A stretch of 64,000 nt of DNA from UBA1765 sp045629945 (GTDB taxonomy: Bacteria > Fibrobacterota > Fibrobacteria > Fibrobacterales > Fibrobacteraceae): contig JAZQSE010000021.1 in NCBI GenBank assembly GCA_045629945.1, forward strand, positions 21,891 through 85,890, read 5' to 3'. The notes under the pieces were generated by a model that saw nothing but the letters and a program-made list of their open reading frames with translations, did no database searches and had not been told where the DNA came from. A program made the translations under genes and the position numbers. Shown piece by piece: positions 1 to 7,686 of this stretch (the stretch's first letter is position 1; the number at the start of each line of letters is the position of its first letter).

Positions 1-822
1 AATGCAAATACAGGTCCTGTATTTTTAACTTATCGTGATTCTGGACAATTTGATTTATTTGGAAAAGTAAGAGAACGTGCACCTCTTTATGATTTTGTTT
101 CTGAAAAAGATGGATTTGGACACACGGTTTGGATTATCGAAGATGATGCAGAAATTGCTGCTATTAGAAAATCTTTTGAAGCAATTCCTGTTTCTTATAT
201 TGCTGATGGGCATCATCGTAGTGCAGCGGGGGCAAGAGCAGCTCTTGCTCGTAAAGAACTAGACGAAAATCATAAAGGTGATGAAGAATATACCCGTTAT
301 TTGGCAATATTATTCCCTTCCACTCATTTGAAAATATTGGATTATAACCGCGTTTTAAAATCTTTAAATGGTAGAACCGCTGAACAGTTACTTAAAGATT
401 TGGAAAATATTTTTGTGATTGAAAAACTTGATTCTATGCAGAGTCCTTCGAAACAAAATCAAGTCAATCTCTATTTAGAAAAAACTTGGTACGCCTGTTC
501 ATTCCGCGAAGAATTGCTTGATAATTTAGGGCCAGTAGATAGCCTTGATGTAGCTCTTTTACAAAAGCATGTTCTTTCACCAATGTTTGGTATTGAAGAT
601 CCTCGAACATCTTCTCAAATAGATTTTGTTGGTGGAATTCGTGGATTAGGAGAACTTGTGCGTCGAGTAGATTCTGGAGAATGTGCTTGTGCATTTGCTA
701 TGTATCCAACAACATTAGACCAGTTAATGGCAATAGCTGATGCTGGTGAAATTATGCCTCCTAAAAGTACTTGGTTTGAACCAAAACTTAGAGATGGCTT
801 GTTGGTACACACATTAGATTAA
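1..822 (+). CDS. DUF1015 family protein, 3' part (truncated by the window edge)
   Basis: The reading frame is open from base 1, so the start lies upstream; 273 residues are visible. The motif IADGHHR at about residues 65-71 of the visible part, followed by a region like YLAILFPSTHLKILDYNRV, is typical of DUF1015 (PF06245), a widespread conserved family without an established function. Its His-rich motif suggests a metal or nucleotide site, but this is not proven. It ends just before a bidirectional hairpin shared with the convergent DoxX-type gene. Family assignment is secure; function is unknown. Confidence 0.85.
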   Translation, partial: NANTGPVFLTYRDSGQFDLFGKVRERAPLYDFVSEKDGFGHTVWIIEDDAEIAAIRKSFEAIPVSYIADGHHRSAAGARAALARKELDENHKGDEEYTRYLAILFPSTHLKILDYNRVLKSLNGRTAEQLLKDLENIFVIEKLDSMQSPSKQNQVNLYLEKTWYACSFREELLDNLGPVDSLDVALLQKHVLSPMFGIEDPRTSSQIDFVGGIRGLGELVRRVDSGECACAFAMYPTTLDQLMAIADAGEIMPPKSTWFEPKLRDGLLVHTLD

Positions 823-840
823 ATTTGAAAATGAATATAA

Positions 841-868
841 AAAGTCCCGGTTGCCCGGGACTTTTTAT
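841..868. terminator. Bidirectional intrinsic terminator
   Basis: Perfect 10-bp stem AAAGTCCCGG / CCGGGACTTT with a 4-nt loop (TTGC), flanked by A-rich and T-rich tracts, between two convergent genes. It can serve both. Confidence 0.85.
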
Positions 869-870
869 AT

Positions 871-1551
871 TCATTTTCGCCAAAGATTCCAAAGGGTTTT
901 ATTGGGGCGTAGTAATAACCAGAAATTAGGAACAAGTAAGATTAAGTCGCGTATAAGAGAAGTCCAGGTTTCATTTTTATCTTGAGCCCCTTCAATATTA
1001 AAGCAACCACAAGTAATACCCAAGTCATGAAATATCGCCCAAGATAAAGCAATAATAAAAGAAATAAACATAAGGAATATGACTAAAGCCGCTTCTTTGG
1101 TAAATGGCGAAACAATTAAAGCTAGTCCGAACCAGAATTCAAGTTGCGGGTACATAAGAGCAAAAATATTATTGAGAAATTCTAAACCAAGTGCTGGGAA
1201 AAATTGATACTGAGCCATTAAAACAGCGAATTCTTTTGGAGACTCTATTTTAAACAAACTAGAGGCGATAAAGAATCCACCAATTCCTACACGGAAAAGA
1301 GTTTCAAGAGCTTTTATCGTGAACTCTTTTGATAATTTCCAAGCAGGGATAATAAGAATCGTCGCTAACAGAAAAGCGCCAACTCCGATTTGTATGTTGT
1401 ATTTCCAGCCATTTGGGAAAAATTCAAGGAACCAATCTTTGTCAGAAACAGTTAGAAATGTTTCAGGGAAAGAAATCTCTGCAACACAGAACGCAGTTAA
1501 TAACGTTGATAAAAGCAGAAGAATACTAGCAAATACTGTTTCTTTTTTCAT
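871..1551 (-). CDS. DoxX/MauE-like membrane protein with a CGC motif
   Basis: 226 residues with an N-terminal hydrophobic helix and about five more membrane segments. The layout and the motif GITCGCFN (Cys181 and Cys183) match the DoxX/MauE group of redox-associated membrane proteins; MauE-type members are linked to disulfide or quinone-level redox chemistry. I place the start at ATG 1551, not at the in-frame ATG 1596, because this ATG overlaps the TGA of the 56-codon ORF upstream in an ATGA junction, the usual sign of translational coupling. Substrate or partner is unknown; the small membrane ORF just upstream is the obvious candidate partner. Confidence 0.7.
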   Translation of the reverse strand: MKKETVFASILLLLSTLLTAFCVAEISFPETFLTVSDKDWFLEFFPNGWKYNIQIGVGAFLLATILIIPAWKLSKEFTIKALETLFRVGIGGFFIASSLFKIESPKEFAVLMAQYQFFPALGLEFLNNIFALMYPQLEFWFGLALIVSPFTKEAALVIFLMFISFIIALSWAIFHDLGITCGCFNIEGAQDKNETWTSLIRDLILLVPNFWLLLRPNKTLWNLWRK

Positions 1552-1718
1552 AGAACGTCTTCCGGCTTTTGGAGGATTTCTTGAGAACCAATCCATTCAA
1601 TAGATTTGTCGTCAGAAACTCTTAAGTTATTGGCGATAGCACAAAGCAAGCAAAAAATTCCAAAACCAATAAGGAATTTCCAATTTAAAGTTTTAATGTA
1701 TTTGATAATATGTTGCAT
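1548..1718 (-). CDS. Small single-pass membrane protein, 56 aa
   Basis: This ORF encodes 56 residues starting MQHIIKYIKTLNWKFLIGFG, with one hydrophobic helix (about residues 14-30) and a short polar tail ending KPEDVL. Its TGA stop overlaps the ATG of the DoxX/MauE-like gene, so the two are probably one transcription and translation unit. Upstream is TATAAT 8 nt before the ATG and no Shine-Dalgarno sequence. The tail weakly recalls the first residues of rhodanese-like domains, but no catalytic loop follows; it could be a remnant or a genuine small subunit. Function unknown. Confidence 0.5.
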   Translation of the reverse strand: MQHIIKYIKTLNWKFLIGFGIFCLLCAIANNLRVSDDKSIEWIGSQEILQKPEDVL

Positions 1719-1731
1719 AGGGACAAATTAT

Positions 1732-1760
1732 AAAAAAAGCAAGGTTTTGAAAACCTTGCT
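1732..1760 (-). terminator. Intrinsic terminator of the FISUMP gene
   Basis: On the minus strand GCAAGGTTTT pairs with AAAACCTTGC around a very short loop and is followed by seven T residues. The next gene starts only about 14 nt after the T-run, and a TATAAT is formed at the end of the T-run. Confidence 0.75.
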
Positions 1761-1776
1761 GCTTATTTTTGACAGG

Positions 1777-2691
1777 TTAATTCTTTACACAACGGACACT
1801 AAAGCCTTTGTCTTTAGAATCTTTTTGGAATAAGAATTCGCCTTCACCGTAGTCAGGAGATTTTTTCACAAAAATCATAGCACAATTGTCACCGGAGCAA
1901 TTTTCCACATCGCCATCAACAAACTTTTCAGACGTGGCTAGCCAGTAAAAGCCCATGTTTCCTTGGTAAGCGTAAGAATAGTTTTTCATTCGCCCACCAA
2001 AAGACCAAGGGAAATCTGGGTCCTGGCTTGCAGCGTCAAATTCATCGCGGCTAGGAAGTCTCCAACCAGAAGGGCAAACTTCACTTAATGCTGAAAAGTC
2101 ATAGAGTGCACCTTTTGAACAATCTGTGACATCGTAGCAAGAAGAACCGTTAGAAGTTTCGTAATTAATGTTTGTTGCCATCCACATTGTTGAACCAACC
2201 ATTGTTAGCTTGTAGACGTTACCATCACGAGTATCAATGAGAGAATCCCCTTGGATAACAGGAGGTTCTACTTTAGGAGGGTCCACTTTTACACTTGACG
2301 AAGAAGGTTCTTTTTTGACAGAAGAAGAACTAGGTGTGCTAGAAGAGCTAGATTGAGGTTTTTGTGTTTCAACAGAAGAACTAGATGGCTCATCATTAGA
2401 AATGAGTTCGTCCCAACTGAATTCTGAAGAATCGTTTGTATAGTAAGGTGTTTCAATAGGATTTACTATCACAAGCGTATCTGCAATGACTAATGTGTCA
2501 TAAACAGTTCCTGGTTTGAATGAAGAAGAAGACTTTTTTTGTTCTCCTTTACTCGATGAAGATTTTGCCCCAGACTCATCAGTGACGGAATCGTCAATAA
2601 CAGGAGCTGTAGAAGAAGAGTCATCGCTACAAGCAATAAATGACCCAAAAATGAAAGAAAAAAGTAAAAAAACAGAAATTTTATACGACAT
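1777..2691 (-). CDS. FISUMP-domain lipoprotein with poly-Ser linkers
   Basis: 304 residues. A lipoprotein signal ends at lipobox FIAC (Cys21). Residues about 25-145 are a low-complexity linker with repeated SSSS blocks, and residues about 150-304 form a FISUMP domain (Fibrobacter succinogenes major paralogous domain, PF09603): the characteristic DTRDGNVYKL, MWMATNINYE, CPSGWRLPSRDEF and GFSVRCVKN segments are all present. FISUMP proteins are abundant surface lipoproteins in Fibrobacter; a role in surface attachment or binding is suspected but not shown. A TATAAT lies 9 nt before the ATG without a clear ribosome-binding site. A terminator follows. Confidence 0.9.
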   Translation of the reverse strand: MSYKISVFLLFSFIFGSFIACSDDSSSTAPVIDDSVTDESGAKSSSSKGEQKKSSSSFKPGTVYDTLVIADTLVIVNPIETPYYTNDSSEFSWDELISNDEPSSSSVETQKPQSSSSSTPSSSSVKKEPSSSSVKVDPPKVEPPVIQGDSLIDTRDGNVYKLTMVGSTMWMATNINYETSNGSSCYDVTDCSKGALYDFSALSEVCPSGWRLPSRDEFDAASQDPDFPWSFGGRMKNYSYAYQGNMGFYWLATSEKFVDGDVENCSGDNCAMIFVKKSPDYGEGEFLFQKDSKDKGFSVRCVKN

Positions 2692-2803
2692 ACCCTATAA
2701 ATTATACCTTTTTTCTCAAGAAAAAACATATTTGCTTTTTTTTACATTCAAGAAACATAATAAAAGGGTGCCGAAAATAGAGTTTTTTATTATGTTTGGG
2801 GAT

Positions 2804-3199
2804 ATGAGTAATGTTGAAATTTTCGATACAACCTTTGCGGTAACCATTTTAGCAGTTATTGCTTTTTGTGTTCCATTGTTACTTTTGTTTGCTAACTGGA
2901 TTTTACATCCAGGTAAAATTAAACGTGCTGAAATTAAAGGCTCGTCTTATGAATGCGGTTTGGCTCACGTTTCGGGTACCGCTAATGAACGTTATCCGGT
3001 AAAGTATTATATGGTAGCAATGCTTTTTCTTGTTTTTGATTTGGAAGTAGCATTTCTTTATCCTTGGGCCGTTCAATACCTTAAGATAGATTCTTGGTCT
3101 CCATTGCTTATTTTAATTGGCTTTTTAGTGATTCTTGAAGCCGGTTATATGTACATATACCGTAAAGGTGTTTTGCAGTGGTCTAAAATTAAAGATTAA
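2804..3199 (+). CDS. nuoA: NADH-quinone oxidoreductase subunit A (NuoA)
   Basis: 131 residues with three membrane helices. The signature SSYECGLAHVSG (the conserved YECG loop), then RYPVKYYMVAMLFLVFDLEVAFLYPWA, cut here as two overlapping halves YPVKYYMVAMLF and FDLEVAFLYPWA, is diagnostic of the membrane subunit A of complex I. Starts at ATG 2792 or 2804 are both possible; I prefer 2804 because GGGG lies just upstream. The frame stays open further upstream but that part overlaps the FISUMP gene antisense and is not NuoA-like. No other nuo genes are nearby: a terminator follows at once and the next gene is a signalling kinase. Confidence 0.9.
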   Translation: MSNVEIFDTTFAVTILAVIAFCVPLLLLFANWILHPGKIKRAEIKGSSYECGLAHVSGTANERYPVKYYMVAMLFLVFDLEVAFLYPWAVQYLKIDSWSPLLILIGFLVILEAGYMYIYRKGVLQWSKIKD

Positions 3200-3225
3200 T
3201 TCCAGTCTTTTTTTAAATAAAGTTT

Positions 3226-3253
3226 AAAATGCCCGGAAGGGCATTTTTTTTTG
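3226..3253 (+). terminator. Intrinsic terminator after nuoA
   Basis: Stem AAAATGCCC / GGGCATTTT with loop GGAA, followed by a run of T. It isolates nuoA from the downstream genes. Confidence 0.85.
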
Positions 3254-3349
3254 TGTATACCAAGTGATTATTTGCATAGAAATAAAAAAGTCTTAGGAAA
3301 ATACGTTTTTAGAATTTGTAAAAAAAACAAAATAATATAGATATAGCTT

Positions 3350-4741
3350 ATGGATATATTCGGAAATTTGTCTGAAAAAATAGAACGGCTTAAACAAGCT
3401 TATTTTTCTGCACCAGAAAAACGGATCTTTTTAAAAAAAGGCGAATGTTTATTGCGGGAAGGAGAATGCAATAATCGTTTGTTTTTGGTTGTTTCTGGAG
3501 CATTAAATGGGAAACAAATCGTCCATAATACAGCTTGGCAAGAAGAGCGTAGTATTAATGTTCTTTTTGCTCAAAGAGGCGATTTTATAGGAGTATATAG
3601 CTTCTTTTCTGGCTCAGTTAGTTTAATGACTGTAGAAGCAAGTGAAAATTCTGAAATTGCCTACATAGAAGCAGGAACTTTACCGATAGAACCAGAAAAA
3701 TACGGAACTTTTGTAGAGCAGTTTATGCCTATTATGATTCATGAAATGGCTTTGCGTTACCAACGTTTGGTGGATCAAGGGCAAGAAAAAGAAACCGCTC
3801 TTTATCGATTAAATAAAATTGAAACGGCTGCAACACTTGGACAATTAGCTGCAGGCCTTTCTCATGAATTGAATAATGCAGTAGGGGTTCTAGCTCGGAA
3901 AACAGAGTACATTACCACATTTGTTGAACAAGCGATTCTCTCAATAAAACCGAAAGAACATAAATTGTTTAAGTTAGGACAAGAATGTGATAGAATTCTT
4001 TCTAGTGGAGAAATGCGTCAAAAAGCAAGAGATTATGAAGAACGTTTTAATTTGCCCGCTTCACAGGCGAAAACATTGGCTAAAATGGCACCAACAGAAG
4101 AATTACTTTCAGAATTAGGGAAAAATTTTTCAAAAGAAATAGATAAACGTTCGATGTATTGGGTTCTAGGGCATGATTTACGAGACATGAAAATGGCCGC
4201 AGAACATGCTTCTGGTATTGTTCGTTCTGTAAGAGTTTTAGGCGGTTCGCATTTTAAAAGAGAAGCTGGAATAAAAGTGTACCAATCTTTTGAAGGATCG
4301 ATAGCTTTATTAAAACAAAATTTAAAAGGCATTACGCTTTATACAGATTTTAAAGAAGAATTTAAAGATTTAGAGATGTTTGCCGATAGAACTGAATTAG
4401 CTCAGATTTGGGTGAACTTGATAAAAAATGCTACCGATGCTTTAAAAGAAGCTAAAACAGAAAATCCAGAAATTCGGGTTTCTTATTATTCTGACGGAAC
4501 ATTTTTATTTGCCGAAATACAAGATAACGGACCTGGAATACCACAAGAATTACAAGAAAAAATATTTCAACCAGATTTTACGACAAAAAAGAATGGTTTG
4601 TCGTTTGGGTTAGGCTTAGGCTTGACAATTGTGAAGCGTTTAGTAGATAGTTATGAAGGTGAAATAACTATTGACTCTGATAAGAAAAAAACTATTTTCA
4701 AAGTAAAACTTCTTCTAGGAGATGAATATGGAAAAAATTAA
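3350..4741 (+). CDS. Histidine kinase with N-terminal cyclic-nucleotide-binding domain
   Basis: 463 residues, no membrane segment, so cytosolic. Residues about 20-130 resemble a CRP-type cNMP-binding domain (FLKKGECLLREGE, LFLVVSGAL, GDFIGVYSFFSG). The H-box LSHELNN carries the likely phospho-accepting His172. The N-box WVNLIKNATDAL, G1 box DNGPGIP and G2 box GLGLGLTIVKRL form the ATPase. The 3' end overlaps the next gene, a stand-alone receiver, by 14 nt, so they are a two-component pair. The ligand could be cAMP, another nucleotide or something else; a class III cyclase is encoded at 26961-28046 in this window, which makes cAMP plausible but unproven. Confidence 0.88.
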   Translation: MDIFGNLSEKIERLKQAYFSAPEKRIFLKKGECLLREGECNNRLFLVVSGALNGKQIVHNTAWQEERSINVLFAQRGDFIGVYSFFSGSVSLMTVEASENSEIAYIEAGTLPIEPEKYGTFVEQFMPIMIHEMALRYQRLVDQGQEKETALYRLNKIETAATLGQLAAGLSHELNNAVGVLARKTEYITTFVEQAILSIKPKEHKLFKLGQECDRILSSGEMRQKARDYEERFNLPASQAKTLAKMAPTEELLSELGKNFSKEIDKRSMYWVLGHDLRDMKMAAEHASGIVRSVRVLGGSHFKREAGIKVYQSFEGSIALLKQNLKGITLYTDFKEEFKDLEMFADRTELAQIWVNLIKNATDALKEAKTENPEIRVSYYSDGTFLFAEIQDNGPGIPQELQEKIFQPDFTTKKNGLSFGLGLGLTIVKRLVDSYEGEITIDSDKKKTIFKVKLLLGDEYGKN

Positions 4742-5210
4742 CATTCTTTGTGTCGATGACCAACCTGAAGTTTTAGAAACTATTACTCGGGATCTCCAAC
4801 CACTTGAAAAATTTTTCCGAATAGAAACAGCTGATTCTGTTCAAGATGCAAAAGCATTGCTTTTGGAATTAGACGGAAAAAGTGAAAAAGTTGGGCTTGT
4901 CATTTCTGATCATGTTATGCCAGGTGATGAAGTCGGAGTCGATTTATTGCGCTATGTAGATACTGATGTGCGTTTTTCAAAAACACGAAAGATTCTTTTG
5001 ACAGGGCAAGCTGGGCATGCAGATACAATTCGTGCGATTAATGAAGCTCATATAGACAATTATTTTGACAAACCTTGGAAAGCTGATGAACTACTCCTAG
5101 CGGCCAAAAAATTGTTGACTCAATTCATTTTGGATTGTGGCTTAGAATATGAAGATTATATGCCAGTTTTAGATCAAGAAGTCCTTTTAAAGCATTTAAA
5201 GCGTGGTTAA
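4728..5210 (+). CDS. Stand-alone response regulator receiver, partner of the cNMP kinase
   Basis: 160 residues. A receiver domain fills residues 1-120: acidic pair CVDDQ, phospho-accepting Asp61 in VISDHVMPG, and the Lys of YFDKPWK. About 40 residues follow without a recognisable output domain. The start is ATG 4728, not 4722, because AGGAG at 4717-4721 sits 6 nt before 4728. It overlaps the kinase gene by 14 nt. Without an output domain it probably acts through protein contacts or passes phosphate on. A strong terminator follows. Confidence 0.88.
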   Translation: MEKINILCVDDQPEVLETITRDLQPLEKFFRIETADSVQDAKALLLELDGKSEKVGLVISDHVMPGDEVGVDLLRYVDTDVRFSKTRKILLTGQAGHADTIRAINEAHIDNYFDKPWKADELLLAAKKLLTQFILDCGLEYEDYMPVLDQEVLLKHLKRG

Positions 5211-5221
5211 AAAGCAGATTC

Positions 5222-5268
5222 TTACAAAAAAGAGATTACATGTTAGGCATTTAATCTCTTTTTTGTAA
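5222..5268 (+). terminator. Intrinsic terminator after the kinase-receiver operon
   Basis: Perfect 17-bp inverted repeat (5222-5238 with 5252-5268) around a 13-nt loop; the right arm contains TCTCTTTTTTG. Confidence 0.85.
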
Positions 5269-5334
5269 TTGTATTTTTTTATAAGCAATAAAATAGCAGA
5301 TTATTTTAAATAAAAATCATATATTTAAGGTACT

Positions 5335-5781
5335 ATGATTTGCCCTTATTGTAAAAATGATGAAGATAAAGTAGTTGATAGTCGCATGAGCGGAATGTCG
5401 ATTAGGCGGCGTAGAGAATGTCTTGCTTGCTCTCGTCGTTTTACGACCTATGAATATGTTGAAACAGTAGCGTTAACGGTTATAAAAAGAGATAATCGTC
5501 GTGAACCATTTCAACGGGATAAATTATTAAATGGCATATTGACTTCTTGTAAAAAACGTCCTGTCAGTATGGATACAATTAATGAAATTGTAGATAGCGT
5601 TGAAAATGAACTTTTTGCATTAGAGTCTCAAGAAGTTTCTTATGATCAGATTGGAAATTTAGTAATGCGTAAGATTCAAAAAGTAGACCCTGTGGCTTAC
5701 GTTCGTTTTGCTTCTGTTTATCGTAAATTTGAAGAAGTAGGTGAATTTGTAGAACAAGTTTTACAAATGAAAAAGCCTTAA
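5335..5781 (+). CDS. nrdR: Transcriptional repressor NrdR
   Basis: 148 residues, the usual length for NrdR. An N-terminal zinc ribbon (CPYC at residues 3-6 and CLAC later) is followed by RRRRECLACSRRFTTYE and an ATP-cone domain (VIKRDNRREPFQRDKL). NrdR senses ATP/dATP and represses ribonucleotide reductase operons. AAGG at 5327-5330 precedes the ATG by 4 nt. Its TAA overlaps the stop of the convergent sigma-factor gene in a shared TTAA (5778-5781). No nrd genes are in this window, so the regulated genes lie elsewhere. Confidence 0.95.
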   Translation: MICPYCKNDEDKVVDSRMSGMSIRRRRECLACSRRFTTYEYVETVALTVIKRDNRREPFQRDKLLNGILTSCKKRPVSMDTINEIVDSVENELFALESQEVSYDQIGNLVMRKIQKVDPVAYVRFASVYRKFEEVGEFVEQVLQMKKP

Positions 5782-6617
5782 ACTTTTTCAGGTTTATCTG
5801 CCAGAGCATAAAAAGCATAAATTTCTGTATTGTAATGCCCGTCATCATTTAATTGTGTTATTCTTTTAATCCCTTGGTCACGTAATTGACGGATACGTTC
5901 TCTTGAAAGTCCCATAGTTTCACTGATTTCTCGGATGTTTTGAGAAACATCTTTTGATTGAGATGAACCATAGAGGCGTCTTAATACATCGTTTTCTCTG
6001 GGAGGGAGTTTTCGGAAAAGCTTATTTAAGAATAAGTGAAGATTCTCTTTTTCGTGCATGGCTTGAGGAGTTTCTTCTGTTGGGTCGGAAAGAATTTCAT
6101 TGAGTTGTACAGAATCTTCGTTAAGCAAATTTTTATCCAGTGATATATTTCCATCAGCAATTTGCTGTAACATTCTGATTTCTTCAGTTAAAGTTTCACC
6201 TGATTTGTTTTTTCGTAAACTTTGTCTGAGTTTTAGTTGTTGGTTTGCAGGAAGTCGGACAAGAGAACCTTGTTCGTTTACTGCTCGTGTGATAAAAGCC
6301 CTTATCCACCAAACGGCATAGGTTATAAATTTTAATCCTCGTGTGTAATCAAAACTTTGAATGGCTCGTATAAGCCCGATTGTACCTTCTGCAACAAGGT
6401 CTGAAGTAGATAGATTAGCATAGCTATATTCTTTAGCAACGCTAATAACAAACTTCATGTTGGCTTCAACGAGTTTATCCCGCGCTTTTTTATTTCCTTG
6501 AGAAATTAAATGAAATAATTCTTTCTCCTCGTTGATGGAGAGCGGCTCAATGTGCTGTACTTTGTTCTTGAGCCAAGAAATATCTTCGTTAGGTATTTGA
6601 TGCATAAGCATACCCAT
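5778..6617 (-). CDS. Short sigma-70 factor lacking region 1.1
   Basis: About 279 residues. Region 2 is intact (NMKFVISVAKEYSYANLS, SFDYTRGLKFITYAVWWIRA), as is region 4 with its helix-turn-helix (IREISETMGLSRERIRQLRD). Region 1.1 is absent, as in the short primary sigma factors of Bacteroidetes. The start is uncertain: in-frame ATGs lie at 6662, 6617, 6611 and 6605. I favour 6617, since TAATAG lies 7 nt upstream as in the leaderless genes of this window, but 6605 is also possible. It may be the housekeeping or a group 2 sigma factor; the sequence alone does not decide. Confidence 0.85.
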   Translation of the reverse strand: MGMLMHQIPNEDISWLKNKVQHIEPLSINEEKELFHLISQGNKKARDKLVEANMKFVISVAKEYSYANLSTSDLVAEGTIGLIRAIQSFDYTRGLKFITYAVWWIRAFITRAVNEQGSLVRLPANQQLKLRQSLRKNKSGETLTEEIRMLQQIADGNISLDKNLLNEDSVQLNEILSDPTEETPQAMHEKENLHLFLNKLFRKLPPRENDVLRRLYGSSQSKDVSQNIREISETMGLSRERIRQLRDQGIKRITQLNDDGHYNTEIYAFYALADKPEKV

Positions 6618-6724
6618 TTTTTTTCTATTATTCTTTGCGTTAGTAGTGATATAGCAAACCAAAAAACCATCAACAATAGTGAAAACAATAAAAAAATAAA
6701 AGATTTTTAGAGGCTTGGAACAAA

Positions 6725-7675
6725 ATGACCGAAATTTTGTCTCTATTGAGAAAAAGTATTGCCAAACGAGCTGTTTTTTCTGCTAAAACAGAGGCCATTC
6801 GCTTAGTAAATGGTGCTTCTGATGGCTTTCCAGGGTTTACTTTAGATAGGTTTGGAAAGCATTATCAAGCCCAATTTTTCTCTACGGATTTACTTTCAAA
6901 AGAATCTTTAATTTCTCAAGCTGTTTTAGAGCTATTGCAACCAGAATATTTTGTTGTAAAATATCGTTTATCGCCTTCAGGAAAAGCTCTGGAAAATCCA
7001 GAAATGCATGTTGTGTGGGGAAATAATCCTATTACCATAGTTCGGGAAGGAAATTGTTTTTTTCAAGTGAATCTTGAAGATACGGTGAATCCAGGGCTTT
7101 TTTTAGACATGCGTGAAATTCGGGAAGATATAGAACAAAGAGCTTTAAATAAGAATATTTTGAATCTCTTTAGCTATACATGTAGCTTTGGCGTCCATGC
7201 AAGGGTAGGGGGTGCAAAAATGGCTGTGAATGTTGATATCAGTGGGAAAATTCTTGAAAAGGGGCGTTTCAATTACGCGTTAAATGCTTTAGAATGTCTG
7301 CCGGGAGAATTTTTTAAAGGAAATGCTTTTGAATATTTAGCCTGGGCAAAAAAAAGAGAAAAATTGTTTGATATAATAGTTCTGGATCCGCCTAGTTTTG
7401 CTCGGTTTAAGGGGTTTTCATTTAATGTGCAGCGAGACTTGGATTCTTTGGTTGAGGCTTCTGCAGCTGTTCTTGCTCCTGCTGGATTTTTAATGGTAAG
7501 TTCTAATTACAGTGCTTTTCGGTTAGAAAATTTTGCACAAAAAGCTTTGAATAATGTCAAAAAAATATGTGGGAACGCCCAAATAATCTGGAAACGTTCC
7601 CAAAGCGCAGATTTCACAGGAACAGGCTTGACTAAAGATTCTAGTCTTTGTGCCGTGTTAATACAAAATCTTTAA
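6725..7675 (+). CDS. RlmI-like class I SAM-dependent rRNA methyltransferase
   Basis: 316 residues. An N-terminal segment (LVNGASDGFPGFTLDRFG) is followed by a Rossmann methyltransferase with NLFSYTCSFGVHA as the SAM-binding loop, VNVDIS as motif II and the catalytic-type motif LDPPSFAR. This is the arrangement of RlmI/RlmK-type 23S rRNA (cytosine-C5) methyltransferases (COG1092), although the N-terminal PUA domain of E. coli RlmI is missing or shortened. The exact target base cannot be read from the sequence. GAGG at 6709-6712 lies rather far upstream of the ATG. Confidence 0.85.
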   Translation: MTEILSLLRKSIAKRAVFSAKTEAIRLVNGASDGFPGFTLDRFGKHYQAQFFSTDLLSKESLISQAVLELLQPEYFVVKYRLSPSGKALENPEMHVVWGNNPITIVREGNCFFQVNLEDTVNPGLFLDMREIREDIEQRALNKNILNLFSYTCSFGVHARVGGAKMAVNVDISGKILEKGRFNYALNALECLPGEFFKGNAFEYLAWAKKREKLFDIIVLDPPSFARFKGFSFNVQRDLDSLVEASAAVLAPAGFLMVSSNYSAFRLENFAQKALNNVKKICGNAQIIWKRSQSADFTGTGLTKDSSLCAVLIQNL

Positions 7676-7686
7676 AACCAACATAG

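Noticed and set aside
2516..2803. Upstream in-frame extension of nuoA
   Set aside because: It lies antisense to the FISUMP gene, is not hydrophobic, and has no NuoA similarity. The gene starts at 2792 or 2804.
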